Positions 22,242-34,033 of a stretch of DNA of 64,000 nt are shown piece by piece. The DNA is from Bemisia tabaci (lineage: Eukaryota; Arthropoda; Insecta; Hemiptera; Aleyrodidae), in contig NC_092797.1 in NCBI RefSeq assembly GCF_918797505.1, forward strand, positions 40,127,372 to 40,191,371, written 5' to 3'. The notes under the pieces were generated by a model. The model saw only the letters and a program-made list of their open reading frames with translations. It was not told the origin of the DNA and ran no database searches. Positions within the stretch are counted from its first letter, which is position 1, and each line of letters opens with the position of its first letter. The position numbers and the translations under genes were made by a program.

Positions 22242-23439
22242 CGTTTATAAGTTTGAATTCTCTATCAATTATTTATTTATTTTTGCTGCTAAAAAATTGA
22301 AGGAGAAAGATGTCCTGATCAATCAAATTTCAGTATCATTTAAGTCAGTCCTGTTTAATTTAATCAGTGTAAACAAGAACACTCTAACCAGAAAAAATGA
22401 GAAGAATCAAGACACACAAAACTGCACAGTAGGTAAAGGAGTTAATCTACAAAAAAGATTTTTGGTGCTGAAAGACAAGCACTCAATGACACTTTAAGGT
22501 CCAAGTTGGAACAGATGCGCTAACTTCAATGATCTTAATAGAAATTGACTGTCTTTAATGAAATTAGAGCATTTTTGAGTTACGAGTTGGTATGTTTTCT
22601 TTCTCATTGATTCAATTGCTTTCACTATAAAATAATGTCAACTGTAAGTTCAACTGTCAACCGCTAGTGTAAAGATGGCAGATCTTTGTCTCAGAATCAT
22701 TTACATCAACATGCTCCTTGGCAACTTCCATGAATTACTACCCTACCCCAGTAGCATAGGTTGCACTAAATTGCAACTACATGGAAATTTGACCACAAGA
22801 CAAGGTGTGAATTCAAGCATTCTGGTACATGTCACCCAATCAAAATTTCAAGTAAAATGCAACTTGTAAGGCAAAAATCATTAAGTCAACTCCTAACTAA
22901 GTTGTCCAGCGTTTTGATACGTATATTCAAACCTCCTGCCCGTGTAGAAACAAAAGTCTGCGTGAGTCAAATCACAGATGTTGCCATGACAGTCTCTGAG
23001 GTATGAAAATGTGGCAACCTCAATTTCGTTGCTTGGGTTCAGTTTTTGCACCTGCTAGTTATTATTTTGAACAAAAAAGAGGGAGGATCATTGCTTGATT
23101 CAGAGGTCTTCAATAATGTTGTAATGCGAGTTTAGATTCAAGTAAACAATTGTTTTTCTGCAAGTGGGGATGGCAAATTTCCTGTAACCATCATAAACTG
23201 AAGTGCCCATCTGCCTAATACATGGGGCGGATCTCCTTGCCTATTCGAAAGGAATATTAATTGATAAAATGAAAAACGAAAATAAATTGCACTTAAAATA
23301 AGGTCAAAACTAATTTAAGTTTCATTAATAATTCCAATAAATTACTGTTCTGAGTCAATATTTTTCAGACATTGTGCTATTTGTAAAACCTTGTATCTCT
23401 CACTATGTATACCGTCACGTCTCCGCTTGCGCCATTGCA

Positions 23440-23625
23440 GACTTCCTGTCTTACTCAATGCTTTCAAACTAGTCAAAGTAATTCATCGAAAACTGCCTTG
23501 ATTTTTCGTCTCCATCAGCAGAATGTTCTGTTTTCAAGCTATATGTGTAGTGAGCTTGTTTCCTCTCCAAAAGATAAAATAAAAGCAATCATTTTGAAAC
23601 CCCGCAATGGAGGTGGTTTCATACT
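23440..23625 (-). repeat. Strongly diverged family-A MITE
   Basis: The order of weakly preserved blocks ('gcagacttcctgtc', 'aaaactgccttgatttttc', 'cagcagaatgttctg', 'ataaaataaaagcaatcattttgaaac') matches the reverse orientation of the family. Ends are not preserved. Confidence 0.4.
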
Positions 23626-23861
23626 TCAGCCATCGATTTTTTCAGTATTACCAGTGGTTGAGAAATCCTGAAATCAGGAAATTTACGGCAGGCATTCACG
23701 GCATTTTCTTCCTGTGAAGTCAGGAAAATTCGAAAATTTTGGAGTCAGGGAATAGATAATTGAAGAAATTATAGCAACCCTGTTTTATGAAGGCAAGAGA
23801 GGGTAATATGAAAATTCTCTGAACGTGCGTGGCTGGAAGTGTTCCATGACAGACTTTTTCC

Positions 23862-24384
23862 ATACAGGGATATTCCAGAGTTACGTACCACTGGCCACAA
23901 CTTCAGTTCTAATTACGATATCGACTTACGGTTTATGGCGTCCTTCCTAATATTGAGGGAGAAACTTTTTGAGGTACTTTCCAATCGGGCGGGGGGCAAC
24001 TAAAAAATTTCAAATATCAACCTGTGATACATCGTTAGGGACAGCATAAAAAAAGAACATTTTTGGCGCAAATCGAAAGTCGATCCAACCCCTCTATCAA
24101 AAGTTAGGGGGGTCCAAAGGTTAGTTTGGGGGCCCGTACCTTCATTTTTTAGAGTAGGTTCGGCGGCTATGCTCTATCTAATGATGTATCACATGATGGG
24201 AGTTGCCATTTGAAATTTTTGAGCTGCCCCCCTTCCCGGGGGGGGGGGGGGGTGAAGAACTGGAAAGTACCTCAAAAAGTTTCCCCCTCGATATGAGGAA
24301 GGATGCCACAAACTGTCTGTCGATATCGTAATTAGAACTGAAGTTATGATCAGTGGTGCGTAACTTTTGAATAACCCTGTGTAT
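23862..24384. mobile_element. Foldback element with TACAGGG ends
   Basis: Left 'tacagggatattccagag' mirrors right 'ttttgaataaccctgtgta'. The inverted arms continue inward through 'gtaccactgg', 'acttcagttctaattacgat', 'ttttgaggtactttcca' and beyond, about 200 bp per arm at reduced identity. A 15-base G run (24238-24252) lies in the right arm. Confidence 0.75.
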
Positions 24385-25833
24385 AAGCTTCCAAGCTTGA
24401 CTAATTCGCACTCACTCAATCTCAATATAATGTGTATGAAGGTGAGAGAAGTAGTAACAAGAGTGTCTAGCGATCTGGAAATCCGGGAAATATCAGGAAA
24501 TTTTCTTTTCTTTTCATAAGTCGGGGAAATTAAAGAAAATGTCAGGGAATTTCATTATGTTAGCGATTTTGGTGTCAAGGAAACCGATAAACAAGGATTT
24601 TCTTTGTGCTGAAAATTGTTCATGAATCAAGTTTCAGAAAAATCGAATCGCTACTAAAATTTCTACCAGAATTTCTGCTGATGTTTTTTAAATTTTAAAA
24701 ACTAGGCAAACGTATCTTGTGCAAGTTCAGGCACCATATATTTTGCTCTATTTATTACATTATATCCCTAAAACATGAACAAATTCTCACATCAAATCAG
24801 TTCGACTGTGTCGAAGAATTAGGAATAGGTATTTTTCCTTTTTGTCAGGGAATTTTTAATTTTTCCCCGGTTTTTTTTGCCGTATTTGTCAGAGAATTTT
24901 ATTTTTGGAAATTGCTGAACACCCTGAAAGAAAGTCGCTTCCTCCATTCCTCTCTACCAGACTTCGAACCTTTTTTGCATCCTCATACTCTAAAGTGAGA
25001 AGTCTGCACCCTTTCTTTCCTGTTTGTAATCAACAGATGAAGTATTAGATCCTTGATATTTTTCGTCAGAATTCTATTTAAATGAAGGGTTTAAATTTAT
25101 AAGTAGGATATTTTGCTTCTGTACCATAGACCAGCAAAATGCTTTGGCTTTAATTTAGAAGAAATATATTTGACTAATTTTGACTTCGAGAATGGATTTT
25201 CAACTTTGGCATGAAAGATTCATTGAATTAAAGTAATCTCATCTCTCCTTATTTATTCTCATAAATTCTCATCATTTCATTTATATGGATAATTGGACCG
25301 CATTAAACAGAAAGGAAACAACCCACAGCTATTGCCAAATTTAACAGGAGAATTTGATTTTTTACGAGAGAACGTTTGTGCGGATTCCTTTGCAAATTTT
25401 AGGGAATTTGCTTTGTATTATGGAGAAAATTTGTAGAAATTTGCACAAAAATCCGCACAACCGTTTTCATGTAAAAAATTAAATTGCCTGATTAAATTTG
25501 GCAATAGCTGATGTGGCTTGGTTCCTTTTTGTTTAACACGGTCCAATTTTAATGCTGCATCTACACTGTGAAGGGGGTGGGAGAGAAGGGGAAAAAAGGA
25601 CAGAGCCCCATGCCTCCATCTGTAATCAATTCAACAATTCCTTTCCTGTCATTCTCGCAGCTCTGTACTAATTTTCTTTATTACATAAAATAAAGATTTC
25701 ATCAGAAATGTCATTTGTAATTGAGAAACACGACTAAAATGCACTGAAGATCAATATGGTGGTACAATTTTGATCTTCAGTTGTCATGAAAGACTACAAA
25801 AATAAGACCCTCAAAAAATACTCATTATAACAA

Positions 25834-25839
25834 TTTATT
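25834..25839 (-). terminator. ATPsynB polyadenylation signal
   Basis: TTTATT on the plus strand gives AATAAA on the gene's strand, about 150 bases beyond its stop codon. Confidence 0.55.
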
Positions 25840-25987
25840 TTTCGAAACAAAGAACATATTCAAAATTAGGGACTAAAAACTTAAGAATAGAATCCGATTA
25901 CAAGAATAGATAAAATTAAGGAGAGACTTTATTTCTGGTGCTTATACCCTATGGATAGCTAAACATGAGTTACAGCTTAGTAAAAGA

Positions 25988-28900
25988 TTAGGCTTTAGCA
26001 GCGAGAGATTGGAGATCTGCAAAGCACTTCTTCAAAGATTCTTTTTCTTGCTGAGGGGTGATTGATTTTTTGACATTATCAATTATCCAGTTCACCATGT
26101 GCTTGTGAGCAATACGCCGATCAATGGTTTGAATTTGTAATTGGTAGTCCAAACGTCTTTTAACCTAGAACAAAAATTCATTTCATTAAATTCTGTTCCT
26201 CCAAGTGGTCCTTCACAATCACAACTCTTATCAAAACTGAGCTATCGGTGGTTACACAAGGTTAGTAGCTAATTATTTGTTTTCATTCCATGACTTCTGA
26301 GTAAATCCTGACCAAAGCCTAACTTGGAATCACAAAGCACACAATTACACATTCTTATCAGAGTACCTTTGTACAGGAGAATAATGGTATCTCGACCCCT
26401 TTACTACAGAAAAAGTTCTCCGCTCTCTGATTGGTCAGCGAGTTTGAGGCTTTCACGATAGCCCCTCTACTACAAGTTTCGTCCAATTTAAACAAACAAG
26501 ATGCCGAAAATTACCCTTTTAGGCCTTGTTTCCACACGACATTTCATAGGATTTGTCCCAGAGAAACATCTCCCATGTGAAGTTGGGAATAAATATTGAG
26601 TTAGTCAATACTAGTCACAGTACCTAGCAGAGTCCTTGTGGAGTCCTAAAAGCTACTCTGAGAGAAGTATAAGAACTTTTTTTATTTTGTTTAACAAAGA
26701 AAAAGCCCAGAGGTTTAATTCCTACAATTCGAACTTGGAACAAATCTCATGAACATCTTGTGGAGACAAGGCCTTAGTGTGATATCATTCAATTCTCACC
26801 CGATAATACGAATTCCTCTTGTTCTGGTTCGTTAACATTGGGTCAACTTGGGGGCCCCCTGAAAGTCTAGAACTGATGAGCCAATCAGAGAGCCACACAG
26901 GGATGGCAATACTCTCCCAAACATAGATAGCTAATTCTAATGTGCTGAAGAAGGGCTATTTTAAACCCTTTTAATTTACAATTTGTGGTAGTTACATACT
27001 TTTAGCACAACTGCTGGTAAAAATTTACATTATTGGCTGATGCTTTGACAGCAACTGCATCAAATATGAATTGCAGCAGAGACATGACACAGTCAGAAGA
27101 GTACCAACAGTAGGAGGAATATTTTCAGAGATCACCTTGGTTTTGTCAGTGGTGGTTAGATCAGAAATCAAAGTACACAACTTATAGCTCATTTTTCATG
27201 AGTTAATATAGTTCGAAAAAATCTGGGAAAATTCCAGTGGACTAAGTGCAATGAACTCATCTAAACAACTGATCAGGATTATTTTTGTTGAAATTAAAAC
27301 TTATTGAGGAGAAAAGAGATAAGAGAAGAGAATATGTCAGCATACTTGTTGGTAGACTTCGTTGGCACGTCTCCTATATTCTGCTTCCAATTGCATCAAA
27401 ACATTTTCCTTCTTTGCCACGAATATTTCTTTTTGAGATTCTGAGCGCCAAATTTCCTTCTCAAACATTTTTATGTTGTCCTCATGAGCTTGCATATTCT
27501 TCAATTTCCAGTTTTTCATAATATTTTCCTCTCTCTGTAAAATACAATAAAGTCAAGAATAGTAAGTAAAAGTGAAATACTTTCACATAACATTATGTGA
27601 GTCTTCAATGATAGAATAATAATTACCTAATACCATAAGGAACTGTTGGAGGTTCAATTAAATAGGACTTCAAAATGTATCATGACAAAGAGCCCCTAGA
27701 CGTGGTAAGAAACGGCCTTCTAGACAAGGTACAAATTGAGGGATTACAGAACATGATTTCTCTTCAAAATTTAACAAGGAAAAGGAATTCACAAAACACA
27801 ACTTCTAGAAATCAACCTTGAAAAATGTCAACTTTTTTTTTTTTTTTTTCTTGGGGGATGACAATACTTCCTCTCTACCCTAGGGGAGCGAGAGAGTAAA
27901 AATATAAGTGTTTGTACATAGTACAGAAATATATATTTGTGTACAGAGGGTGTCCCAGAGCGCCCGCACCAGGCCTATTTCTTGTTTGATTTAGGTCGGA
28001 CGAAGTCGGCAACCGCAGGGTTGAAAACGGAAATGACCCCAAGAAATCCTTATTTCATGGTCTTGATACCCCTCAGCATCCCTAGGGGGATAAAGGGGGG
28101 ATCACGATCCTAAAAGTTGGGGTTTTCGATCGAATTTCAATTAGTTTTCATTAGAATTGAAAAGAACGGGAAATTTCATGTGAAATCGACCCCTAAAAAT
28201 TCAAAACCAGACCACTTTGCGCTCTAAAATGATCCCTTAAGAGGGGGACAGCGACCCCGCCCCCTCCATTGTTTCCCTTTGGTCAAAAATTGATGCAGAT
28301 TCTCCGGATAAAGATGGTTTACCACAAAATCGACCCCAAGGAATCCGATTTTTATGGTCCTGAAGCCCCCCTAGCCTCCCTTGTGAGGGGGGGGGGGATA
28401 AAATGGGTGTCACAATTTCCCCCGACTTTTGTAATTTTGCCTTCTCCATTTGCCCCCCAAGGGAGGCGAGGGGGGCTTCGGGACCATAAAAATCGTATTC
28501 CTTGGGGTCGATTTCGTGGTAAATCATCTTTAACCGGAGAATCTGTATCAATTTTTGACCAAAGAGACTCTATGTAGGGGGCTACTGCCCCCCTCTTTGA
28601 GAGTTCATTTATGGGCGTAAAGTGGTCCGATTTTGGATTTTTAGGGGTCGATTTCACGAGAAATTTTCCGTACTTTTCAATTCTAATGAAACCGAATCGA
28701 AATTCGATCGAAAAACCCGACTTGTAGGATCAAGACCCCCCCTTTACCCCCCTAGGAATGCTGGGGGGGGTGGGGGGGGGGGTTTGAGACCATGAAATTC
28801 GGATTTCTTAGGGTCGATTCTATATTCTACCCCGCGGTTGCCGACTTCGTCCAACCTAAATCAAACCAGAAAAAAGCCTGGTACGGCTCTGGGACACCCC

Positions 28901-31900
28901 GTATATATAAAGACAATGATTAGAGGAAAGATACAAATGAAATCATTGATGGCATCAAAAGTTAGGACCAATAAACTGGAGCTAATTCAGGTACAGAGCA
29001 CACCCGCGGAGGAAAATTTGACTGACAACCCGTTCTTGAGTTCTCGAGTCACCGGTTCTCAGAAGCGGCCGGTCCAGATGGCTGCGGGCCAAAATGCTAG
29101 AAGTGCGTTTGCATTATTCTTTTTCATTATGCTGCGCCATGACTGTAAATTTTCCAGAATTTGAATCATGCCTAACAGGAGTATCCTAAGACTTTTTATG
29201 AGTACCTATAGTGATGAGAATGAAATGATTTATTACTAGAGAAACATAAATACCATTCTTTCGTTCAGTGTCTCTCAAAAGATCTCTGAAATTCCTGAAT
29301 AGTTTTAACATAATCCTCCTTGGTCAGGTGGTAAACTTGTTTGATTTGTGTACGCCAGAGAAGTAGGAAACTCTACTCAGGATGGAAAACGCCTCCATGA
29401 ATGTTAGTATGGCATTTTTCATTTGTACAATACAGGGTTAGAATTTGTTGACTGCGGGATGAGCCAAGCTGTGGCTCCGACCGGCTGCTTCCGAGAACTG
29501 GCGACTCAGGTCGCCCATCCAATTTTCCCTCCACGGTGCCCCATACCTGAATTAGCTCTCGATTTTTGGTCGTAACTTTTGAGACTATCATACTACCACG
29601 ATGAAATTTTGCACTTGAGCTCTTAGTGGCTTCGTGCACTTGCTATAATTTTTTCAAAATTTTAAAAGTTTAATTCTTTTAATTAAAAAAATCCTGTATT
29701 TTGGCCTGATTTGGCATGGAATAACCCCTGTGAAATTTCCAAATAAAGTATCTCGGTTTGCATCGTTGCAAATTTCCTGTCATACTTTATAATTTAAATG
29801 GAAAACTACTCAGTGACAATTCTTTAAAACTTTCATAATCTTTCTTTTAAAAGCGAAGAAAATTTTGTGAAAACTTTAAGGAATGATGTTGATTTATTCA
29901 CTTTCAATGATATGAAATGAAAGCAGTAATTTTAAAACACCGTAAACATGATATGTTTACTATGGATAGGAATAAAACCAATTCATGAGTTTCTATCAAT
30001 ACTTTTGTTTCCATTACACGCATGTCCCTAAGTAGAATTCAGTATTAGACCTGGGGAAAGAAAAGAAGAGACAAATGTTACATCAAAGAACAGCACCATT
30101 CAACATAAATTTACAAATAACTAATGGGCCAACTGATGATGTAACATATATCTCTCCTTTTCTTTCTCCACTTCTAATTAATTGTTTTTTAAACTGGAAG
30201 AAATTGTGAAAACATCATCAAAGTCATTCAATGTATGCTAGTAAGCCAAAATTGTGTTTCTATTTTGGTGAATTCTATGAAGGACTAAGATCTTGTAATC
30301 GATTGGCGTTAGTAACCAAAATGACCACTCTCTCCGTATGAAAGTACTTTCTATAACTAGACAAAATTCTATTTCTGCAATTACTCACTTCCATATTGTC
30401 TATAAAGTATCTGGCGATTAAGTCTCCATATTTGTAGTAAGTACCGGCAAGGACGGTAAAGAGACAAGCTACATAGGGCAGATCGTGATCCATAACCCAA
30501 ATTTCTTTGCTGAACAAATACATAATATAACCGCCACCAAGAGTGTAGGGACCTGGAAAAAAAGAGCAATGAGAAAAACCTTATTAATATCAAGTGGAAC
30601 ATAGCTGCTCTGCAATGAGAGAATATTTTGAGCCTTGCTAAATCAATTTCTCGAAGTACCTGCGCTAGGATTTGCATAAAGAAAAATTCGATGTCTTGTT
30701 GGTGATTTATTGGGACCTTTCGTTCTGAAATACCAAAAGTGTACTAGTCCTGAGTAAAAGTAAACCTGTTTGGTGTACCTGTATGATATGTTGTTTGGCC
30801 CATGAAACTGATAAAATGGCAACAGAGGGCACATTTTCGTCGGTACTGAAAACTCGATCATTAGTGGTAAAGGTCTTCACCCCTTCTCATTAGAACTACT
30901 TTGATGAGATTACCAAAAATTAGTAAGACACCTATCTGGAAACTATGCTTCCTGAGTTTCATTCACACTGGAAAGATACAAAAGAGAGGTAGAGAGAGAA
31001 CTAAATTCTCCTGGAAACAAAAAATTCTTAACAAGAATAGTTTCTGTTGATAATTTGATTAAAAGTAAAGAAATAATAATAGAACAATGGAACGCACCAG
31101 TTACTCCAAGTTTATTGTAGAGCATATCAAACCAAGATTCAGGGATGAATAAGAATCTGCAAGGGTCAGCATGTAGTTTGATTGTCGGTCTGGGAAAATT
31201 TTTTTCATCTCGCTCAGGACCCTCTGTGACCATTACGGGGATTACAGGCTTTTCCCAAGGTTTTGCATCAACCACATACTTTTTGTATGCTGCTTCAAGG
31301 GGCGATTGGGATGGAGCTGGTGGAGTAACCTGAGAAGAGCTAAAGACGCGGCTTGTGTGCCTCAAATTCCCTGCAACAAGGTAAAAAACAGAGAATATTA
31401 TCACATCTCTAAATAGCTATATTAATTCAGGTCCAAATTTTAGAAGCGTTTTCATCTTGCAGAAATAGTCAATTTACCTCTTTGCTTGATTTTCAACCAG
31501 CAGTCTGGGGTGAACCAATTTATGTGTTTTTACTGACTAAACTTGAGGAAGTGATTGGTCTTCTAAGTTAGAAAACTGCTGCGATTTTTGCCCCCCTCAA
31601 ATAGCTCCCAAGGGCTAATCCCATCTAGAGCTTGAACACCGTATGTTGAGAGAAATGTCAAAGTATTGTTTATGTCACCACCACCAGTGGTGCCATCTGA
31701 CTGCATGTATTGACCTGTTGAGTGGTGCTAATTCTGAGCTAATCAAAGATTGATGTTTGTCTCAACATACAATGCGCGAGCTCTATCTTCACAGCGTTTC
31801 AAGTGCCTGTGCCTGAAAGTCGTTTGGTTTACCTGAACATACTGTCACTAATACTGAAACACTACAAATTAAACTCCATCCACCTATAGGGCCTTTTTTT

Positions 31901-33084
31901 TATCCGAACCACAACGGGACGCATCGTTTTTATATCGCGTCCCACTGGCGCGATCCAACTGTTCCATGTGTTCCAGTGGAACGCTTGGATCACTCTTACG
32001 AGGTAGGTTGAGGTTGGTTCAGGCTGGTTGAACCAGCCCGAACCGCTATCATTGCGATCCATGCGTTCCACGGATAAAAAAAAAGCCCTTATAACACCTC
32101 AGTAGGAGATAAGAGGAACATTGTGGAAAGATTAACTCAGATGAGCCACCTATAACACCTCAGTAGGAGATAAGAGGAACATTGTGGAAAGATTAACTCA
32201 GATGAGGTAGGTGTCACATCAAAATAGATTAGTTCATTTAAGTGCTTGTGAATTTGTTTTTACACAGCATAAATTTACATTCAAGCCTGTTTTGTATAAC
32301 TTGGCCCGCTACTGTGATTAAACGGCTCTTGACATTGTTTCTCTTCATTCTTAGGAGGTAAATATTTAGCGGAAAAAAGGAGATGCAGACTGAACGAATA
32401 TGGTTGAGGATAAACAAAGATTACGGTGGAAGCTAAGCATAGCATCTAGAGCTAGCGCATCGTTTGTTGAGTCAAACATCAATCTCTGATCAGCTTTGAA
32501 TTAGCGCCACTCAACAGGTTGATACATGCAGTTAGATGGCACCACTGATGAATGGTGACATAAACAATACTTGGAAGTATGTCTCAACACACAATGCACA
32601 AGCTCTAACGTGAGGGAGACAAATGCCAGCGCATGAGTAGTTTTGATAGGGTTGAATGAGGGGCATTCAATGTGCAAAATTAAATGAAGTATAACTCTGT
32701 TTACAACTGTCCACCTTCGAGAACTGTGATGCGAAATTATAACGACCTCAAAAGAGACCTCCTGCAATGCTTCTACTTAGTTCTACGGGAGGCTCTCAGT
32801 GACCAGGATTAGGAGAGTATCGACACCATGATAAGAAACGCTCATCTTGGGCGCGTACAAACTTGACTGAATTACATTCTGCTGGGTGCACTGCATACGT
32901 TAATGACGCTTAGTCCGAAGGTGCACGGGCGAGGAAGAGCTACTGACTAAGAATATAAGTTTGGAGTAAGATATTGGTAAATAACCTTCATCAATATTCT
33001 GGGGCATATAACCTAGAAAGAACTTGATACTGAAAATCAATTAAACTGTAACTTACCAGCACGTAAAAGCTGTCTCGCCAACAT
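25988..33084 (-). CDS. ATPsynB: Mitochondrial ATP synthase subunit b (peripheral stalk)
   Basis: Subunit b anchors the F1 head to the inner-membrane Fo sector through the peripheral stalk. Five exons join in phase: 33084-33057, 31370-31098, 30552-30389, 27534-27346 and 26164-25988, giving 276 residues. The start [10 protein letters not shown] and the following R/S-rich stretch look like a mitochondrial targeting sequence. Then come '[24 protein letters not shown]', with hydrophobic segments for the membrane hairpin, and a charged helical region ending in the family hallmark '[12 protein letters not shown]', '[13 protein letters not shown]' and '[10 protein letters not shown]'. The protein is a little longer than the typical insect homologue because of its N-terminal part. 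Introns are crowded with foldback and MITE elements. It is paired head-to-head with veli. Confidence 0.95.
26519..26776. mobile_element. PIF/Harbinger-like MITE in ATPsynB intron 4
   Basis: The left end 'ggccttgtttccacacga' mirrors the right end 'cttgtggagacaaggcc', with similarity continuing for about 40 bases. Both termini are flanked by TTA, the 3-bp TWA-type duplication expected of PIF/Harbinger elements. Confidence 0.65.
27943..28904. mobile_element. ~960-bp foldback element with ~450-bp arms
   Basis: The element reads inward from both ends as an imperfect inverted repeat. The outer ends are 'gggtgtcccagag' against 'ctctgggacacccc', followed by 'ttaggtcggacgaagtcggc' against 'gccgacttcgtccaacctaa', and the inner arms meet at about 28420. 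It has long G or C runs (such as 28387-28397) and lies in ATPsynB intron 3. Overlapping ORFs of about 100 codons on both strands are by-products of the palindrome. Confidence 0.85.
28940..29592. mobile_element. Second foldback element next to the first
   Basis: The left arm (from about 28945) includes 'catcaaaagttaggacca', 'gagctaattcaggta' and 'gttctcagaagcggccggtc'. The right arm (to about 29592) carries the inverses 'tggtcgtaacttttgagact', 'tacctgaattagctctc' and 'gaccggctgcttccgagaac'. Arms are about 170 bp, identity roughly 80 percent by eye. Confidence 0.7.
29748..29953 (-). repeat. Family-A MITE in ATPsynB intron 3
   Basis: Reverse orientation: 'tatctcggtttgcat', 'cctgtcatacttta', 'aaatggaaaactactcagtg', 'caattctttaaaactttcat', 'gcgaagaaaattttg', 'aaggaatgatgttgattt'. 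The termini are lost. Confidence 0.65.
31626..31785 (+). mobile_element. ~160-bp MITE, left member of an inverted pair
   Basis: Its own ends are inverted ('tagagcttg...gtatgttgag' and 'ctcaacatacaatgcgcgag' followed by 'ctcta'). The whole copy matches 32446-32607 in opposite orientation. It is in ATPsynB intron 1. Confidence 0.7.
31888..32089. mobile_element. 202-bp MITE with AGGGC termini and TAT target duplication
   Basis: The termini AGGGCCTTTTTTTTATCCG and CGGATAAAAAAAAAGCCCT are near-perfect inverses, flanked by TAT on each side. The neighbouring tandem duplication retains the uninterrupted site 'ccacctataacacc', which supports the boundaries. A 3-bp duplication fits the PIF/Harbinger group. 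Diverged relatives are at 50118-50344 and 50471-50664. Confidence 0.8.
32091..32207 (+). repeat. Tandem duplication, two 61-bp units
   Basis: The segment starting 'ataacacctcagtaggagat' occurs at 32091 and again at 32152, essentially identical over about 56 bases. The first unit is interrupted at its left edge by the MITE at 31888-32089. Confidence 0.9.
32446..32607 (-). mobile_element. ~160-bp MITE, right member of an inverted pair
   Basis: This is the reverse-oriented copy of 31626-31785. Shared blocks include 'agtattgtttatgtcacca', 'agtggtgccatct', 'ctgcatgtat' and 'cctgttgagtgg' on the minus strand. Confidence 0.7.
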
Positions 33085-34033
33085 TTTGTCCCGAAAACTA
33101 AAATTTCAATTCAGTCGCGACGGTAAAGTCACAGAATTGGGAAAAGTGCAACTGAGGCTGAGCGATTACGGGATGGGTTCCGAGCGATTCAAGTTGGAGC
33201 TTTCCTCGTCAAGAGAGGAGAGGTCAGAACCGAACAGGCAGGGTAGAAGTGACGGGCACAACGTCGACTCTGGCGAACGGCGATTCGATGACGTAGGACA
33301 GGTACAGACGCTCTACATAATCGATTTTCTTGAATAGTGGAAAATATGTCTATGTCACATGAAAAGTGTTGGAAATCATATTATGAATTGAACTAAATAA
33401 ATGTAAGTGAAAAACGGACATCGTCCGTTTTCCTTACTCGTTTTAGGAATTTCGGAATAAGCTGTTATCGCAGCCATATTGTACCTGTCTACGTCACGGG
33501 ATGAACAAATCCTCAAAATGCGACCACCTCCTATTTCTTTATCTAATGTCGGTTCTGTTGTGATAAAATTGAAAATGCCGTATGAGCATTTAAATGTTGC
33601 CAAATTTCTTTTTAGAGAATAATAATTTTTGAAGAATGTTATCATCTGTTTTCCTTGAAATACTTGAAATTTTTAGACCAATTAACAAAAAAACCTTCTC
33701 AAAAATCTGAATAGAGATATTCCTTAATTATCCTGAAAATTAGTGATTGGTCAAACGGCATTTGACAACGCCTGATGCCTCATAAGACGTATTTCCGTGG
33801 TATGGCAGCGTTGATCTTATTCTTATCTGTTATCATTCATATCACTTAGCTTCAGCTGGATTTTCGCTTTCCGAGAGCCTTCGTTCATTCATTAACTATT
33901 TTAAACCATTGAACTAAGACATAACAATAAATTTTTGTAGACTGCTGTAGAAAATTTCATAAGCACAAAGTAAATTAATTAATTTAGAAGTGTCTGCGAT
34001 CAAGTGTTAGTCATTACTATAGTGTGGTATTAA
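33085..34033. promoter_or_regulatory. Divergent promoter region of ATPsynB and veli
   Basis: The two start codons are 949 bases apart and point away from each other. The part next to ATPsynB (33105-33310) is richer in CpG, consistent with a TATA-less housekeeping promoter. No core element could be placed firmly. An 83-codon plus-strand ORF at 33086 overlaps this CpG-rich stretch and is not regarded as a gene. Confidence 0.45.

Larger units (their letters stand above)
22242..25833. other. Tail-to-tail intergenic region between RPS27A and ATPsynB
   Basis: No gene was recognised. It contains a foldback element (23862-24384), a degraded family-A MITE (23440-23625) and diverged pieces of the 'gtcagggaaa' element family. 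Confidence 0.5.

Noticed and set aside
28237..28657. Overlapping ORFs of about 100 codons on both strands
   Set aside because: They sit at the centre of the 27943-28904 palindrome and mirror each other. G and C runs create the proline/glycine-rich reading.
33086..33337. 83-codon plus-strand ORF next to the ATPsynB start
   Set aside because: It overlaps the CpG-rich promoter/5' UTR area of the divergent pair, has no recognisable domain, and its charge bias follows base composition.
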